A DNA stretch of 64,000 nucleotides, from positions 992,001 through 1,056,000 of the forward strand of contig SSBO01000004.1 of the NCBI GenBank assembly GCA_005281725.1, in the 5' to 3' direction. The notes below the pieces were generated by a model. It was not told where the DNA came from. It ran no database searches and saw only the letters and a list, made by a program, of their open reading frames with translations. A program made the position numbers and the translations under genes. Positions 10,742 to 22,806 of the stretch are shown piece after piece. This stretch comes from Wuchereria bancrofti (Eukaryota > Nematoda > Chromadorea > Rhabditida > Onchocercidae). Every line of letters begins with the position of its first letter. Within the stretch, counting starts at the first letter, position 1.

Positions 10742-13700
10742 TCAACGAATACTCGACAGCAGATTCAACTTCGAACGAACAACTTTCTGTTGCCCAATTT
10801 TGCTAAATACGTGCCAGAACCGCAGGGTTTCATCACCAGCACCTGTCACAATCGATTCACCATCTGGAGACATTGCCTATAATAAGTAAGACACTGAAGC
10901 TGATTCTAGAAAGGTTCAGCTACCGTTGGCTATCAGTTAATATGGCGTTAGTAATTTTAATGTGCTGACTCTACAGTATTTTCATTCTAAGATCATGCGT
11001 ATTCGAAAGAAATTTTACAGGAAATTATCACCATAAAAAAGTGCAGTTCTTGAATTTAAAGTGGAATAGATGAAACTGCAAAAACAAAATGAAATTATTC
11101 CATGCCTCAAGCCCATATTATATTATTTTATACTAATACACACCAAATATAAAACTCTGTACTGGTGTCCTGTAAGTTTCGTAACTGGCTGCAAAGATGG
11201 ATATTTCCATATTATAACCTGGTTGTATGAATAACCATGTGTCGACACCAGCTCTGAACTGTGTTTTGACCAAGCGACATTGCACACCTTCGAAGAAAGA
11301 TCTTGAGAGTCTGGTCAAAACAAATAAAAAAGCAAATTAAATGTACCCAGGTCAAAGGAACTGTTTTCTACCGCTGTTGTCGAAAAACCAAATAATATGT
11401 ATTAAATCCAAAGGACGAAAGATTGTCTTAATTGAATATTTCTTAGACAAGTATAAAACTGTTTCACAATGTATATCATACAAGCAATCATTTATCCAAC
11501 CTCATTTTCCGGTTGTAGCTGAGCTTATCTTCACTGTCTGGAATGTTACATATGCATTGCCTAATATGTTGAAAAGTATTCCTTTGTTCTAAACAAGATC
11601 TACATGCAACATCAAAATACTGTAGAGGTTTTCTAATCTAATAGTCATTCTTACGAGCAACTATAATGTCAAAACGCAACCCTTACCATATAGATAAAAA
11701 TCACATGACTTTAAAATAACAGCTCTTTACCTTCACTGATTATATGCTCGTTGTAAGCTAATCTACTATATAAGAACTTAAACCCTCGGTCTAGGTCAGT
11801 TTAATATCAAAAAGCTCCAATTCGCCTGCTCTTTCGCGTTCATTTAATTCCATCCACTTAAATCTTTTAGTTAAATTATCCCATCGATTTTTCTTGCTCT
11901 TCACTTCATATTAGATGAACTACGAAATTACCAGTATATTGTCGCTACAAATTAACAATTGTGTATCGTGGTTGTTAGTTTATAAAGGGCGTTACAACAA
12001 ACTTTTTCTTAACACATTCATCTATACTAACTTCAAACCATAACCAAGACAGATTCCCTAGCAAAGACATACAACTTCTCGATAATTCTCGAATTTCATA
12101 ATCATGTTTCCCATAATTTTCAGAAAACCAATCTAGATGAGGACCAAATTTTACAAACGAAATTAAAAGAAATGGTAATTCGCCAGTGCATAATGGAAGA
12201 AATGGAACCGTTCTCAAGAGCTTCCAATAAATTAAAGAAACCTCACACTGGCGAAAACGGATGTAAAACGCATACCTGACTGCCAGTATCAATACAGTGC
12301 AAGGATTGTCCCGTCAATGTGTTCCAGAAACGAAGACATCGGTCAGCTGTTCCACCACCAGAAACGAGAAGACCATGATGATGAGGAGACCAAGCCAATG
12401 CTTTCACTGCTGCATTATGCTCCGTGTACACCTGAATAAAAAGTAACAAAATATTCCATACAGTGCAGCGAAACAATCATTGGTTCCTTCTACAACATGT
12501 GATATTACTTTATTACCTAATCAAATAAAATCCAAAGTAAAAAAAAAGCCGAAATTCAGAAAAAATTTAGTATTCAAAAACCCTTGCAACGATATTCGAA
12601 ATTAAACCAAATCAACCTGACAAGGATCATTTCTTCTCAAACTCCACACCAGAACCTGATTATCATTGCCACCTGATGCCAAATATTGTCTATCTGGAGA
12701 CCACTTCAATCCACAAACCTAAAATTTAAAATAACAACAACAGTTTTTAGAAACAACGATAAACGACTTAAAATGTCGAAAAAAAAGATATGAAAATATA
12801 TCATTACTTCTTGCCGATGAGCATTAAGTCTTCGTTCAGCATACTGTGCTGGTTGACGAATGTCTCTTTGTATAATAACGCGATCTCTAGAGCCCGAACA
12901 CACCAGATCCGTGTTCCATGCTAAGCAGCCGATTCTTGATGAATGTCCTGTGAGCTCCCGAAGCTAAAATACATCATTCCAGAAAAAAAAAATTCTGTGG
13001 ACCAAAGACGCCTGCTCAACAAAAAAGGCATACAACAAACCCTCTTCTGAGCATGAACATCCCATATCTGCGTGATGCCTTTATTTGTACCAACGGCCAA
13101 TAAGTCACCTTTATCAGCCCACTGAACAGATGTTACGCTGTCACCATCAGTTGCAAGATCGCAAAGTTTTACAACCTTAGAAGGAATTATAATGAACGTT
13201 TCATCAATATTGACAAAGACCAGTATGCTTTGTTTTCCACCAACCCACAACTTGATAGAGTATTCACAACGCCAAAAAAACAGCAGCCAAAATACGAACT
13301 TGACTGTTGCACGCACTCCAGAGATACACACAAGTATGTAATCCAACCGAAAGCATATTCTGCGATGACCAGTCCACCAAATCAAGATAAAAGTCATCTT
13401 GCAGTTCAGGAGCATCCAAAACCTGAAAAAATAATAAAGACTGAAAGCTGCTAAAAACTGAAATCAAAATCCAATGACCAGTCCACCAAATCAAGATAAA
13501 AGTCATCAAATAATTCAACGTGATTTTTACTGCACACTTAACGGAAACATAAATATATTAAATCCTAGCCCACCTTGTACGGATTTTTAGGTACTTTACG
13601 CTGTGGTTTACGGGGCGATTTGAGAAGACGCTGGCTCCCTTCGCTCAATGGTGGCCCTCCAAATAGACAACGCGAAGCATGACTTGTTGATGCATCACCA

Positions 13701-14898
13701 TATTTTGTCGGTGTCCGTTGTCCGAATTTGAAAAGACCACCGCTAGGACTATCGCGCAACCGACCTGTATCGAATCCTTCTAGGTCCGCCTGAAAGAGAA
13801 TTAAACAAAAAATTTTCTTCCCACATCTAAATGTAACAAACTGTTACTGCAACTCGTATTTTCTAAGCACACAAAAAACGAAACAGACGAACCCTAATAT
13901 CATCAATGTTATCGCTTAGCAGTTCGTTTCTTAGCAGAGCTCGATGTGCTGCAGAATCCATACGAGAGTCATCAATAGCAGTTGCGGACGGAGCCGCTTG
14001 TGCATTTGCCACATTTCCGCTGCTGGATGCACCAGTCGACGCTCCTTGTATTCCCGTAGGCCTTTTGAAAAGATTAGGCGTATCCGGAGATGATGATGCA
14101 ATTGCAGCAAATCTAAAAGGAATCTTCAATTTAAACAAAATGCGTTTTCTCTCCTCTGAAGATTGTAAAACTACAATGCACAATCCTGAAATACTACAGT
14201 TCATATAAGTTCAACATCACAGCGTTCCAAAAATGCTCCATAACAGCCAGTGTGCTGATGGAATGATGATTGGACGCTAATCATTACTTCTCGATATAAT
14301 CATTACTGCATGAGTAAATGAAAAAAGGAATAAGCAGTATACATCACTTCTGCTTAGTCATACGATTATTGATCACGCCACTTCAGAAAAAAAACCTCAC
14401 TCAAAAATAAAAATCACCTTGTAGCCCACTCTGCACTACTCTGTCGAATGGGTATATAACGATCACCACCATCCGGGCGGTATTTCGTTGGTGTAATACG
14501 CGGCGAATGTCCCTAAAATGATCTTCAAAATCTCGTCCGCAATTTCAAAAGTCAGGGTCTCTTTATTTCAGTCTTGTGAACAAAAAGCAATCTTCCTGTG
14601 TTTGGGTAGTCACTGTTATAAGCAGAGTCGTTTCAACGACCGTTTGGCATCTTTTACAGGTCCCACGTAAAGTTAAAACCTACAGAAAACAATAATTCAC
14701 TTGTAACTTATATATACAACACGTTAATCTTGCAAATTATTATCTTACATGGAAAACTTCGCTGCAAGCAACCGCAAATTAAACAGGACAAAATCACTAG
14801 TTTCTGAAAAAAGTTGAAGTCACCTGTGCTTTTTGCGGTGAAGTTCCCGGATTATGTTGAGCCAGAAATTTCCGTTCATACTCGTTACATGGGAACAT
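10742..14898 (-). CDS. fzr-1: Fizzy-related/Cdh1, WD40 activator of the APC/C
   Basis: Co-activator that brings D-box and KEN substrates to the anaphase-promoting complex (family knowledge). Eleven exons: 14898-14824, 14512-14418, 14112-13893, 13789-13574, 13422-13300, 13175-13041, 12963-12808, 12718-12617, 12431-12276, 11287-11144, 10876-10742. They sum exactly to 518 codons plus stop; human Cdh1 has about 500. The C-box DRYIPIR is at residues 42-48. [16 protein letters not shown] opens the propeller, seven WD repeats follow (for example [32 protein letters not shown]), and the protein ends in the APC/C-binding Ile-Arg tail. The start ATG is 15 bases after a spliced-leader-type acceptor (TTCCTTGCAG). 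The gene is divergent from mut-7, 575 bases apart. A 34-base piece of exon 5 is duplicated in the adjacent intron. Confidence 0.95.
13365..13507. repeat. 34-base perfect direct repeat: fzr-1 exon 5 fragment copied into an intron
   Basis: Bases 13365-13398, inside the coding exon for [11 protein letters not shown], recur without change at 13474-13507 in the neighbouring intron, 109 bases away. The intronic copy has no splice sites of its own. It produces a parallel out-of-frame ORF. Confidence 0.9.
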
Positions 14899-15472
14899 CC
14901 CGCTATGCCACGGCTGCAAGGAACACACGTTGACGCAGATGAACGTGAGTGTCCGTAATTCTTATGTTAACTATACTGCGTAAACCAACGTGTGAAACTT
15001 GAGAGAAAGTTAGCAGATATAGGTGTCTCGCATGGTGTTGACGATAGCCAGATATCAGCCACGTAAAGTCTCATGAATAATCACAAACGAATCAACACTG
15101 CCACACCTCTAAAAGAGCCTTCAAAGTTTACGATCGATTATTGGCTTGTCGCCAAGATTACCTTTTTAATTTCGCTACTTCGTTTCGTTGATGCAGCACA
15201 ATAGTTTTTTAAATTTTGATATTGTCTCTGGACATGAGCGTGGGTGACGTTAGGATATGTGTTCGAAGTAAGAAAACACAATATAGAGGTGGAACGGTTG
15301 CGCTGTAAGAACATAGGAGAACTACTACTAATTCTGGTGCTATCGAAAAGTTGGAAATTTGTTTTAGATGATTTGTCTGGAAGAGTGTTAATTATATTGG
15401 CTTAGCGAAGTGTGCGAGGAGTATCTATGTTCAGAAGATTCCATTTGAAACCGAAACAGGTTGTTACAGATT
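14899..15472. other. Divergent promoter region of fzr-1 and mut-7
   Basis: About 575 bases separate the two start codons. The fzr-1 spliced-leader acceptor lies at 14914-14925 (minus). A likely mut-7 acceptor (TTGTTACAG) ends at 15469. No further gene is seen. Confidence 0.55.
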
Positions 15473-18400
15473 ATGGCCGAAAATAACTGTTCAAGAATAA
15501 GGGCTGGAGTTTTTATGCGGAATGCTGTCATGAACGAGCAGTTAGTCGATGGGGAGATTGAAGGTGATCACCAAAAAGAGTTGGACGAAGAATTGCAACC
15601 TCAAACAAATGAGGGATTGGTGCGAATGTGGGTTAAGTTGCTGAAAGACATTTGGATTGGTGAGGAGAAGAAGGCTGTTAAGGTTGTTTATTTTATTTCA
15701 TTCAAATAAACTGAAGGCAAGTATTTCCAAATGGATTATGCTGAAACTACTGAAATTTTATGACTTCTTGTTTACATCTATAACTTTCATGCATCATATA
15801 TTGACTTCATTTCAAATACCTCTACAGTCTTTTATTTTAGGAGGAGTTATGCCAGTCAGTGCTGAACCAAATATTTGATGGATGCGAAAATCCGATGAAA
15901 ACTACTCTTGTTTTGCATAAAGTTTATTCAAAAAAAAACTGTATAAAATAAAATATGTATAAGACTAAACTTTGAGTTAGAGAAACGTTTTAGGATGTAA
16001 AATTAAACAGAAATTCACAGCTGCTGGTCAGCTCTGACATATTTCAGTTGTGTCCAGATTATGGGACGCAGAAGGCATCAAGTCTAGCTGGTTTCGTTTT
16101 GCGACATTTCGAACAGTGGCTACAAAAAACGAAACGAAATGATGAACTGTATAGAAAGCTAGATCGGAATCTGAAGGTTTTCTCGGTTTTTTTTTATTTA
16201 AGCCATAAAATCAGCCATAAAGTCGATTTTATTTAATGTGTTAATATTATAATCTACAAAGCTTTTTTTTTTTTAATCTATTAAAGCTATTCCAAAACGT
16301 TACATCATTGGATCAGTACTGTTGAATAAGTTGGTTACTGATGATGGTAATTCATGGAGTGAAAATAAAACAGAAAAATGGAGTAAAGAAAATCAGTTCT
16401 AAATCCTATATCATCCAGAACAATAAACTTTTATCCCAGTAAATGTAACAGATTGAAGCTTTCGCTGTCGGCACAAGCAAACATACAATACATCTGGAAC
16501 TTATCACCAGTATATTTCAATTGGAAACTGATGATATGATGGACTATGTCCTTCAAGCGGTGAAAGTCAGTTTTTTGCAGTAAACACTGAGTAATTTTTC
16601 TCAGATATCGAAAGTGCCATATCGCTTTTATATAGTGGAACTGTTGTTTTTGATAAGATCTGTGCTATCAGTGTTGCTGTTATGAAAATTTTCTCGTTTA
16701 AGTTAAGTGCGGAAATATTGTCTTTTTTGCCTTCAAGTTCATTCTGTACCATTTCTGTCTATGTCTAATTTCATATAGCCATGTATTTGCATAATTTCTG
16801 GTTAAGTGAGAGACACTTGTTTTCTTTTTTCCCCTTTCATGCTTCATATTTACCAAAATAAGAATGTTCAGGACATGGTGGTGATGGCAAATTATCGTGA
16901 CGCTATCTCCTGTGCAACATTATTTAGATTGCAGTCCCACTTTACACTTAATGAATTAGTTATTCCATGCATGCTGCAAGATCGTTTTATTGCAGTCGAC
17001 GCATTCATCAAAAATGAAAGAAAGATGCAGGAAGAACTTATACGACATTTTGATAACCTTATTGGTCTCGATGAACGAAGTTAGTTCCTGTTTTGTTATT
17101 AATTGGAGTAATTAATGTTTGATGTTTTCTTATAGTAACATAAAACTGCAAGTGACATATGTTGTTCTATAATATAAATAAATAAATATATATATATATA
17201 TATATATATGTATAATTAACCTCTATTGTTCAGTCTTGGTCAAGTTAGGAGCTTTCAATTCAATTAAGAAATATTGTTGTGAAATAAAAAATATTATCTT
17301 ATTATGGTTGTAGTTGGAAGGGGAGTTCAATGGTTTGACTTTTATAGATTTCATATGTGGGTTTTGTTTTTTGGGACTCTAAAGTTTTTCATATTTTAAT
17401 TTAGCAATTGCTCGTCGTTATGAGGATTTTCGCAGAAGAAAAATCATGACTATTTCTATATCAAGGTTGCAAAAAAAGGCAATTGAAAAGTTAGTCACCA
17501 AACTGCTAGCAACATACAATATACCACCTGAGGAAGTGGCACCAAATTTATCTCGCCTTAGACGAGAAGGTGCTCTCAGACACATGGCTTTTATGTATTT
17601 CGTTGAACATCGTATTACCGAAGAAGGATATTTTGATTACGTAGCTGTAAGTATCTGTATTTATCCTCAAAATCTTCAATTTCATGATGCAGCTGTAGTT
17701 AATTGTTGGATAGCAGAGACCACGTACTTTACTTCTTTATCTCCTGAAGAAATCATGATTTTTTATAGCAAAATTTAATGAAAATTTCTCGAGATTGAGC
17801 TGAATGATTATGATTTGAACTGGTTTTTTCAAAAAACCGGTGCCGTAATGTTCTCATCTTGTTCAGTCATTTGAATGGAATTTTAAAACGAATACCTATT
17901 TTCCAGCAAGCTTTACAATCGGATTTGGGCTTACAGAAATATTTCATTAATTACCTCTGCTCAAACGGCTGGCTCAGTGATGCTATTCGATGGGTTGTTT
18001 TTTGCGACATGATCAATTGTGCTCCTCGCATTCTGCAGCCTTATTTGTGCACTAATGCAGTTCTTGAAGCGCAAGCTGATTTGGCGAGGCACAAACTTTT
18101 AGAATTGGCATTTATTAACATACATCAAATTTTTTAGAAGACGTACTATAATTGTCTCTGACGTGATATATATACCTATAAATGATTGGTATATTTTTAT
18201 CATTTACCAGTGAAAACCTGTTTTCTTTTTAACTATTTGAAACTGCTTTTAAACTATTCTTTTACAGGATGATATCGAAGAGGGCGAGTATTACAAACGT
18301 GGAATTGTTTCCAGGTCATCCTATCAAAGTGATTGCAAATCTTGAAGATTTGGAGGAGCTTTACCCCGTTATTGAAGAAGCCGACTTAATTGGAATAGAC

Positions 18401-21400
18401 ACTGAATGGAAACCCTTGTTTATGTGCACAAGTGAAAGGGTAACCACTTTTTAATGTGGTTCTTTGTTAGATTTTCATCATTCAACTAATATCAGTTGTG
18501 TTTATATTGCAGTTGAAAAGGTTTTTGGAAGTTGTCCATAAAGTTTTGGTAGGGCTGTCACTTCTACAAGTCAGTGATCAAGTGAAGTATGCAACATTTT
18601 TCAGGAAAAAATCTACAGTTTATTTAAGCCAAACTTAATATAGTCAGAAAGTGTTGCAGGTTGCACTTTTTCAAATTTGTGTTCAACACTGCAGTTACCT
18701 TGTGGATGTTATCACTTTAGAAAATGTGTTAACAGAAGAACAATGGACACGATTCTTCAAAGCTTTATTTTCTTACAGCACTGCAATAAAATTAGGTCAG
18801 TGAAGGATTGTATAACTTTTTTTTTCTACGAGATTTATTTATGTCTCCAAGGGTCTTTCACATTCGGAGAAGAAACATGTAACTCAGTGAATTCTTCGTA
18901 ATACTTAGCATGCAGTTTCAGGATTCGATTTTCTAAACGATCTGAAGGTTTTGCGTGCTTCTTTCCCTTATCTACAACCCTTGGAAGAGATGAAAAATGT
19001 GATTTGTATATTGAAACTGGTGAAAAGCGTATGTTATTCTCTTTTCAATATATATGTCTCATGTTCATAAGTTTTTTAACTTTTGTTTCGAGTAATAGTG
19101 GTAATTTCAGCTTCTGGCTTCGAATCCAGCATTTCTCGACTTTAGCCATTCAAGTATGACACTTATTTACTGTTGATTTCTATTTTCAAATTTTGTCGAT
19201 TTGAATAGTCCTCTATATGGCTGTATGAATTTTGCAAAGCAATAAGTAAATATTCTTTAGATCAGAAATAAAATTTCATAGTTTTTTTCAGCTAACCTTC
19301 CATTATCAACCGAAACTGAAAATTTGTTGGATATTGTTTCTGATGAAACAGTGCATTTTCGACTAACTGATTTATGTCAGAAAGTACTTGGTCAAGCTCT
19401 AGATAAAACAGAGCAGGTATCCTTATTTTTTAAAGTTAGTAAAAACAAGCGGAATATTCTTATCCTCTTTCTCAAGTCCATAGATGTCAAAAAATTGTTT
19501 AGATAGGTAATTGGGCTATGCGCCCTCTTCGCCGTGAGCAGATGAAGTATGCAGCTATGGATGGTTACTGTTTATTGAATCTTTATAATAAGTTAAAGAT
19601 AAGAGCTGAAAGGTACTTCTTTTTTTTCGGTTTCTTTCATGAATTATGAATCAAGTACTGTTTCGGACTAACAGAATTGTAGAGATTACAATATGGATTG
19701 GACCAAGCACTGCAAGGAATGTGATATTGCACAAATAAAGTCCGGCGAGAATAAAGTCGAGAAGAGGACCAAAAAGAAAGGAGCTAAATTTGATGAAAAA
19801 GAATTTGAACAAATGATTGAAGTTTCCTCTTGATTGCTTTTCCGTTTCAATTTCTTACTACTAATGATTGTTTTTTTTTTTTCTTGAATAAAAAGGCTAC
19901 GATATTTTAGAGGTTTTTATTTAATCTAAGCCATTAAAATTTGTTATATACAGTATAATTGTTTTATCGAATATCGAAATTGTTTCCTATTAGTCTCTCT
20001 TTCAGCGTGTAAATTCTGGTCTAAATAATTCGCAGGTGAAAAGGAAACCAAAAGATTTGAAGGTTATTGTCGATTCAATGATACTTGGTTTGGGCAAGCA
20101 TCTCAGAAGGTAATAGGTTGTTCACATACTGCTTGTATTTATTTGATTGAAAATAAGTCGATTGTCTCAACATTAAATCGATTGAACACTTGTATTCTAG
20201 ATGCGGCATTGACACGATATTAGCGGAAACACGGAGTTACTTGATTGAATGCGCAGAAAGAGACCCAAATCGGTATATAATAACATGTGGAAAGGCAGTA
20301 GATGAAGTACACTTTTTTGTTACTGCAGATTGAACGCTATTTGAGTGCTATCTTAGCTATGAGCAGTTCTGCGAACAGTGATATAAATTGAGATGCTAGC
20401 TCTCATATTCTAATTCATTTTCCAAATGGAGATTAGAAATTTTCTTCGGTTAGGAGAAAATCAAAAATCGTGTATGACAGATATTTCTTGATATACACAC
20501 AACATGAAATAATAATCATTTTCCAGATAATAGGGAAAAATGCTAAGTCATGAAAGTCTATGAATAGTTTTTTTTTTTTTGGAATAAAGTTTTTATTTCT
20601 TTAATGCATCTTCTTTTCGTCCTTGAAAAGTGATGTTTTTATGAGTTTAGCTTCGAAGACATCGGTTGTTGAGAGGAACACATCGTGTATTGTCTATTCC
20701 AACCGCACAAAATATAAGCATAATTCAGCAGATCGAATTTATCTTAAGACAGTTCAATATTTATTTATCCAATGATGATATTTTCTCACGCTGCATGGTA
20801 AGTTTGACAAATTCAGTAAGAAAGATGTATTGAAATACACTAGTTCCGAGTTTTTGTAATGCATTTTGTGTAGTGCTATAACACAAATTTATGTTTGAAG
20901 AGGTAGGAAGTCTTGGTATTTTGAATCCTTATGTTTAAGTCTATTATTATTAAACAAATTTAAGGTGAGTCTCATGCTTTTTTTATTTTTTCGGCATAAT
21001 TTATTTTTTTTTGCTATTGTCATATGGAATTTCAACCCATGGATAACCGTTTTCACAATTTGGTTACCAAATTCCCAAATTCGTTTTTTTCTTCTTTTTA
21101 GAAATGTAACTCGAATTCCTTCGTGGTCGCTCCATCTCCTGTGCTAGAAGCAATGTATCAGGCAAATATTGTCGCTTCAAATCCGTTTAGCGATGAAGCT
21201 TGCGATGTTGCAAAATACAATGGAAAAATGCGAGAAGTGGTCACACTTGATACTCTGATAATGCTTTTAAGACATGAATTTTTGAATTTCTACTTGCGTG
21301 ACATGCGTTCGAAAACAGGTTAAAACTTAGTCGTTGTCGTTGTCACTCTGTTATTTTGTACTTTCAGGCTGACGCGGAAATACATTCTGGCTACGAATGC

Positions 21401-21932
21401 AATCTAGAAGTCAGTGAAAGTGATCATTCATGGATAGTTGCACACTGTCATAATGGTGTCTTAGACATCGAGTAAGTACATTCATTAAATGCATTCTCAT
21501 AACTGTGTTTGTTTTATTTAATATATTTTCAGGAACTGTCTAGTTGTTGCTCTCGGCTGTGATATGCCAGTTGAAGTTAAAATAGAGAAAGTACCTTTGC
21601 AAGTTTTGGAAAAAAAAGGCAGGTCGGCACTTTTTTCTGTTGTTTTCCTGACTTTTGTATTGCGTGCTAGTTGATTTTTAAATCAGTATATAAAATTTCA
21701 TGTCATTTGAAGTTTTGCTGAACTTATTTAGGAACTCGGCTTTGAATTTGTGTACTGACATCTTTTTCAGAACTTTAAATTCTGAAGCGCAACTATTCAA
21801 AGTCATTTGAAAGTTTTATATTATTTCAGATTCTTTTATGTCTGTGGTGTTTGTGGAACAGTATATTGGGATGGTTGTCATATCGTTAATTATAATTTGT
21901 TCGTTGAGCCTCTTTTGGCCGAAGAGAGGTAA
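15473..21932 (+). CDS. mut-7: MUT-7/EXD3-type DEDDy 3'-5' exonuclease with C-terminal Mut7-C domain
   Basis: C. elegans MUT-7 acts in the mutator complex for siRNA and transposon silencing. Exons I can place: 15473-15682, 15841-15921, 16048-16176, 16452-16565, 16872-17079, 17405-17646, 17907-18142, 18268-18439, 18660-18795, 18922-19028, 19111-19153, 19292-19416, 19503-19612, 19683-19821, 20006-20109, 20201-20306, 20651-20797, 21102-21318, 21368-21471, 21533-21622, 21830-21932. Exo I is IGIDTEW, Exo II is in AIKLGFDFLNDL, and Exo III is YAAMDGYCLL (Y-x3-D). Then comes Mut7-C (VIVDSMILGLGKHLRRCGID, IFSRCMKCN) and a zinc-ribbon end (FYVCGVCGTVYWDGCH). Most junctions are in phase. The 18142/18268 area holds a TAG and a frame shift, and 21318/21368 is off by one base, so the gene is either sequenced with indels, spliced differently or decaying. 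Confidence 0.85.
17185..17209. repeat. (TA)n microsatellite in a mut-7 intron
   Basis: Uninterrupted TA dinucleotides, preceded by two AATA units, in the intron between the exons ending 17079 and starting 17405. Confidence 0.85.
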
Positions 21933-22806
21933 AAAGAATGTCGAACGGGACATGAATCTTTCTTTGAAAACCTAGCTGTATGTGCTCTGATCAGCCGATG
22001 TTTAGGATGTGAACAAATGGGGCTAAAGAGAGATTCGGAAAGTGTGATTCATTTCCTATAGCTATTTCAACTCTTGCAGGTTGCGATTAAATTTTTGAAG
22101 TTGCGATAAATTTGTTTTTAAAATCATGCGTGCGCAGGATAAAATCAAAATTTCCGCATAAGCCATTCTTCAAATTCAACTACCTATTTATACGTGCTTT
22201 TCGTCCAGTCTGCCTATTGCAGCTAAAGGAGCGAAGAGTGAGGTCATCACATCGTGTAAATTGAAAAAATTAAAGAAATTTGGAAGTAAGAATGAATAGT
22301 GCCAAGGTACAAAAGTTTTCAAAACTTAGCAAACTTTCATTGCTGATAGTTTTCGCTTTATCGTGCGGTCGCGCGTGCAGTTTTCATTATATAAGGAAGC
22401 ATTTGCAAACTTATAACTGTCAACCCTATACCTGGGCTCAGCCTCTTCTAATTGCAGGCACATATTTATCCTACTGTTATTGTCAGACATTCAGTAAAGC
22501 GCTGTGTTAACTTCGACAGCTTCATTTGTTGATACTTGTAGATTTCAACCTATTTTTTTCACTTGTTGGATACATTGTCCTGCAAAAATTTGTTCGTAAA
22601 AACAGTGGAAGGAATTAATCATTGGAATTGAATTTTTTTACTAACTTCCATACTCAGATAAACTTTATATGCTTCCATTTTGGATTCGAGACGAGAATTT
22701 TGACAAGGTTTGAGAAATGCTAAGAGTAAATAAATGAAGTTTTTTGAAAGGGTAAACTAAACTGATGATATATCTCAGATCACATGGTCTATTCAATTTG
22801 CAATTA
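21933..22806. other. Intergenic region mut-7 to RRM gene
   Basis: About 870 bases between two plus-strand genes. It contains one 72-codon frame with a signal-peptide-like start (22292-22510), described under findings. A possible spliced-leader acceptor (ATATCTCAG) ends near 22778, 29 bases before the RRM gene start. Nothing else is evident. Confidence 0.5.

Noticed and set aside
13906..14208. 100-codon plus-strand frame
   Set aside because: Mirror of the Ser/Ala-rich fzr-1 exon 13893-14112 on the opposite strand.
16287..16345. Candidate extra mut-7 exon
   Set aside because: No phase-compatible donor. The exons 16048-16176 and 16452-16565 join directly in phase.
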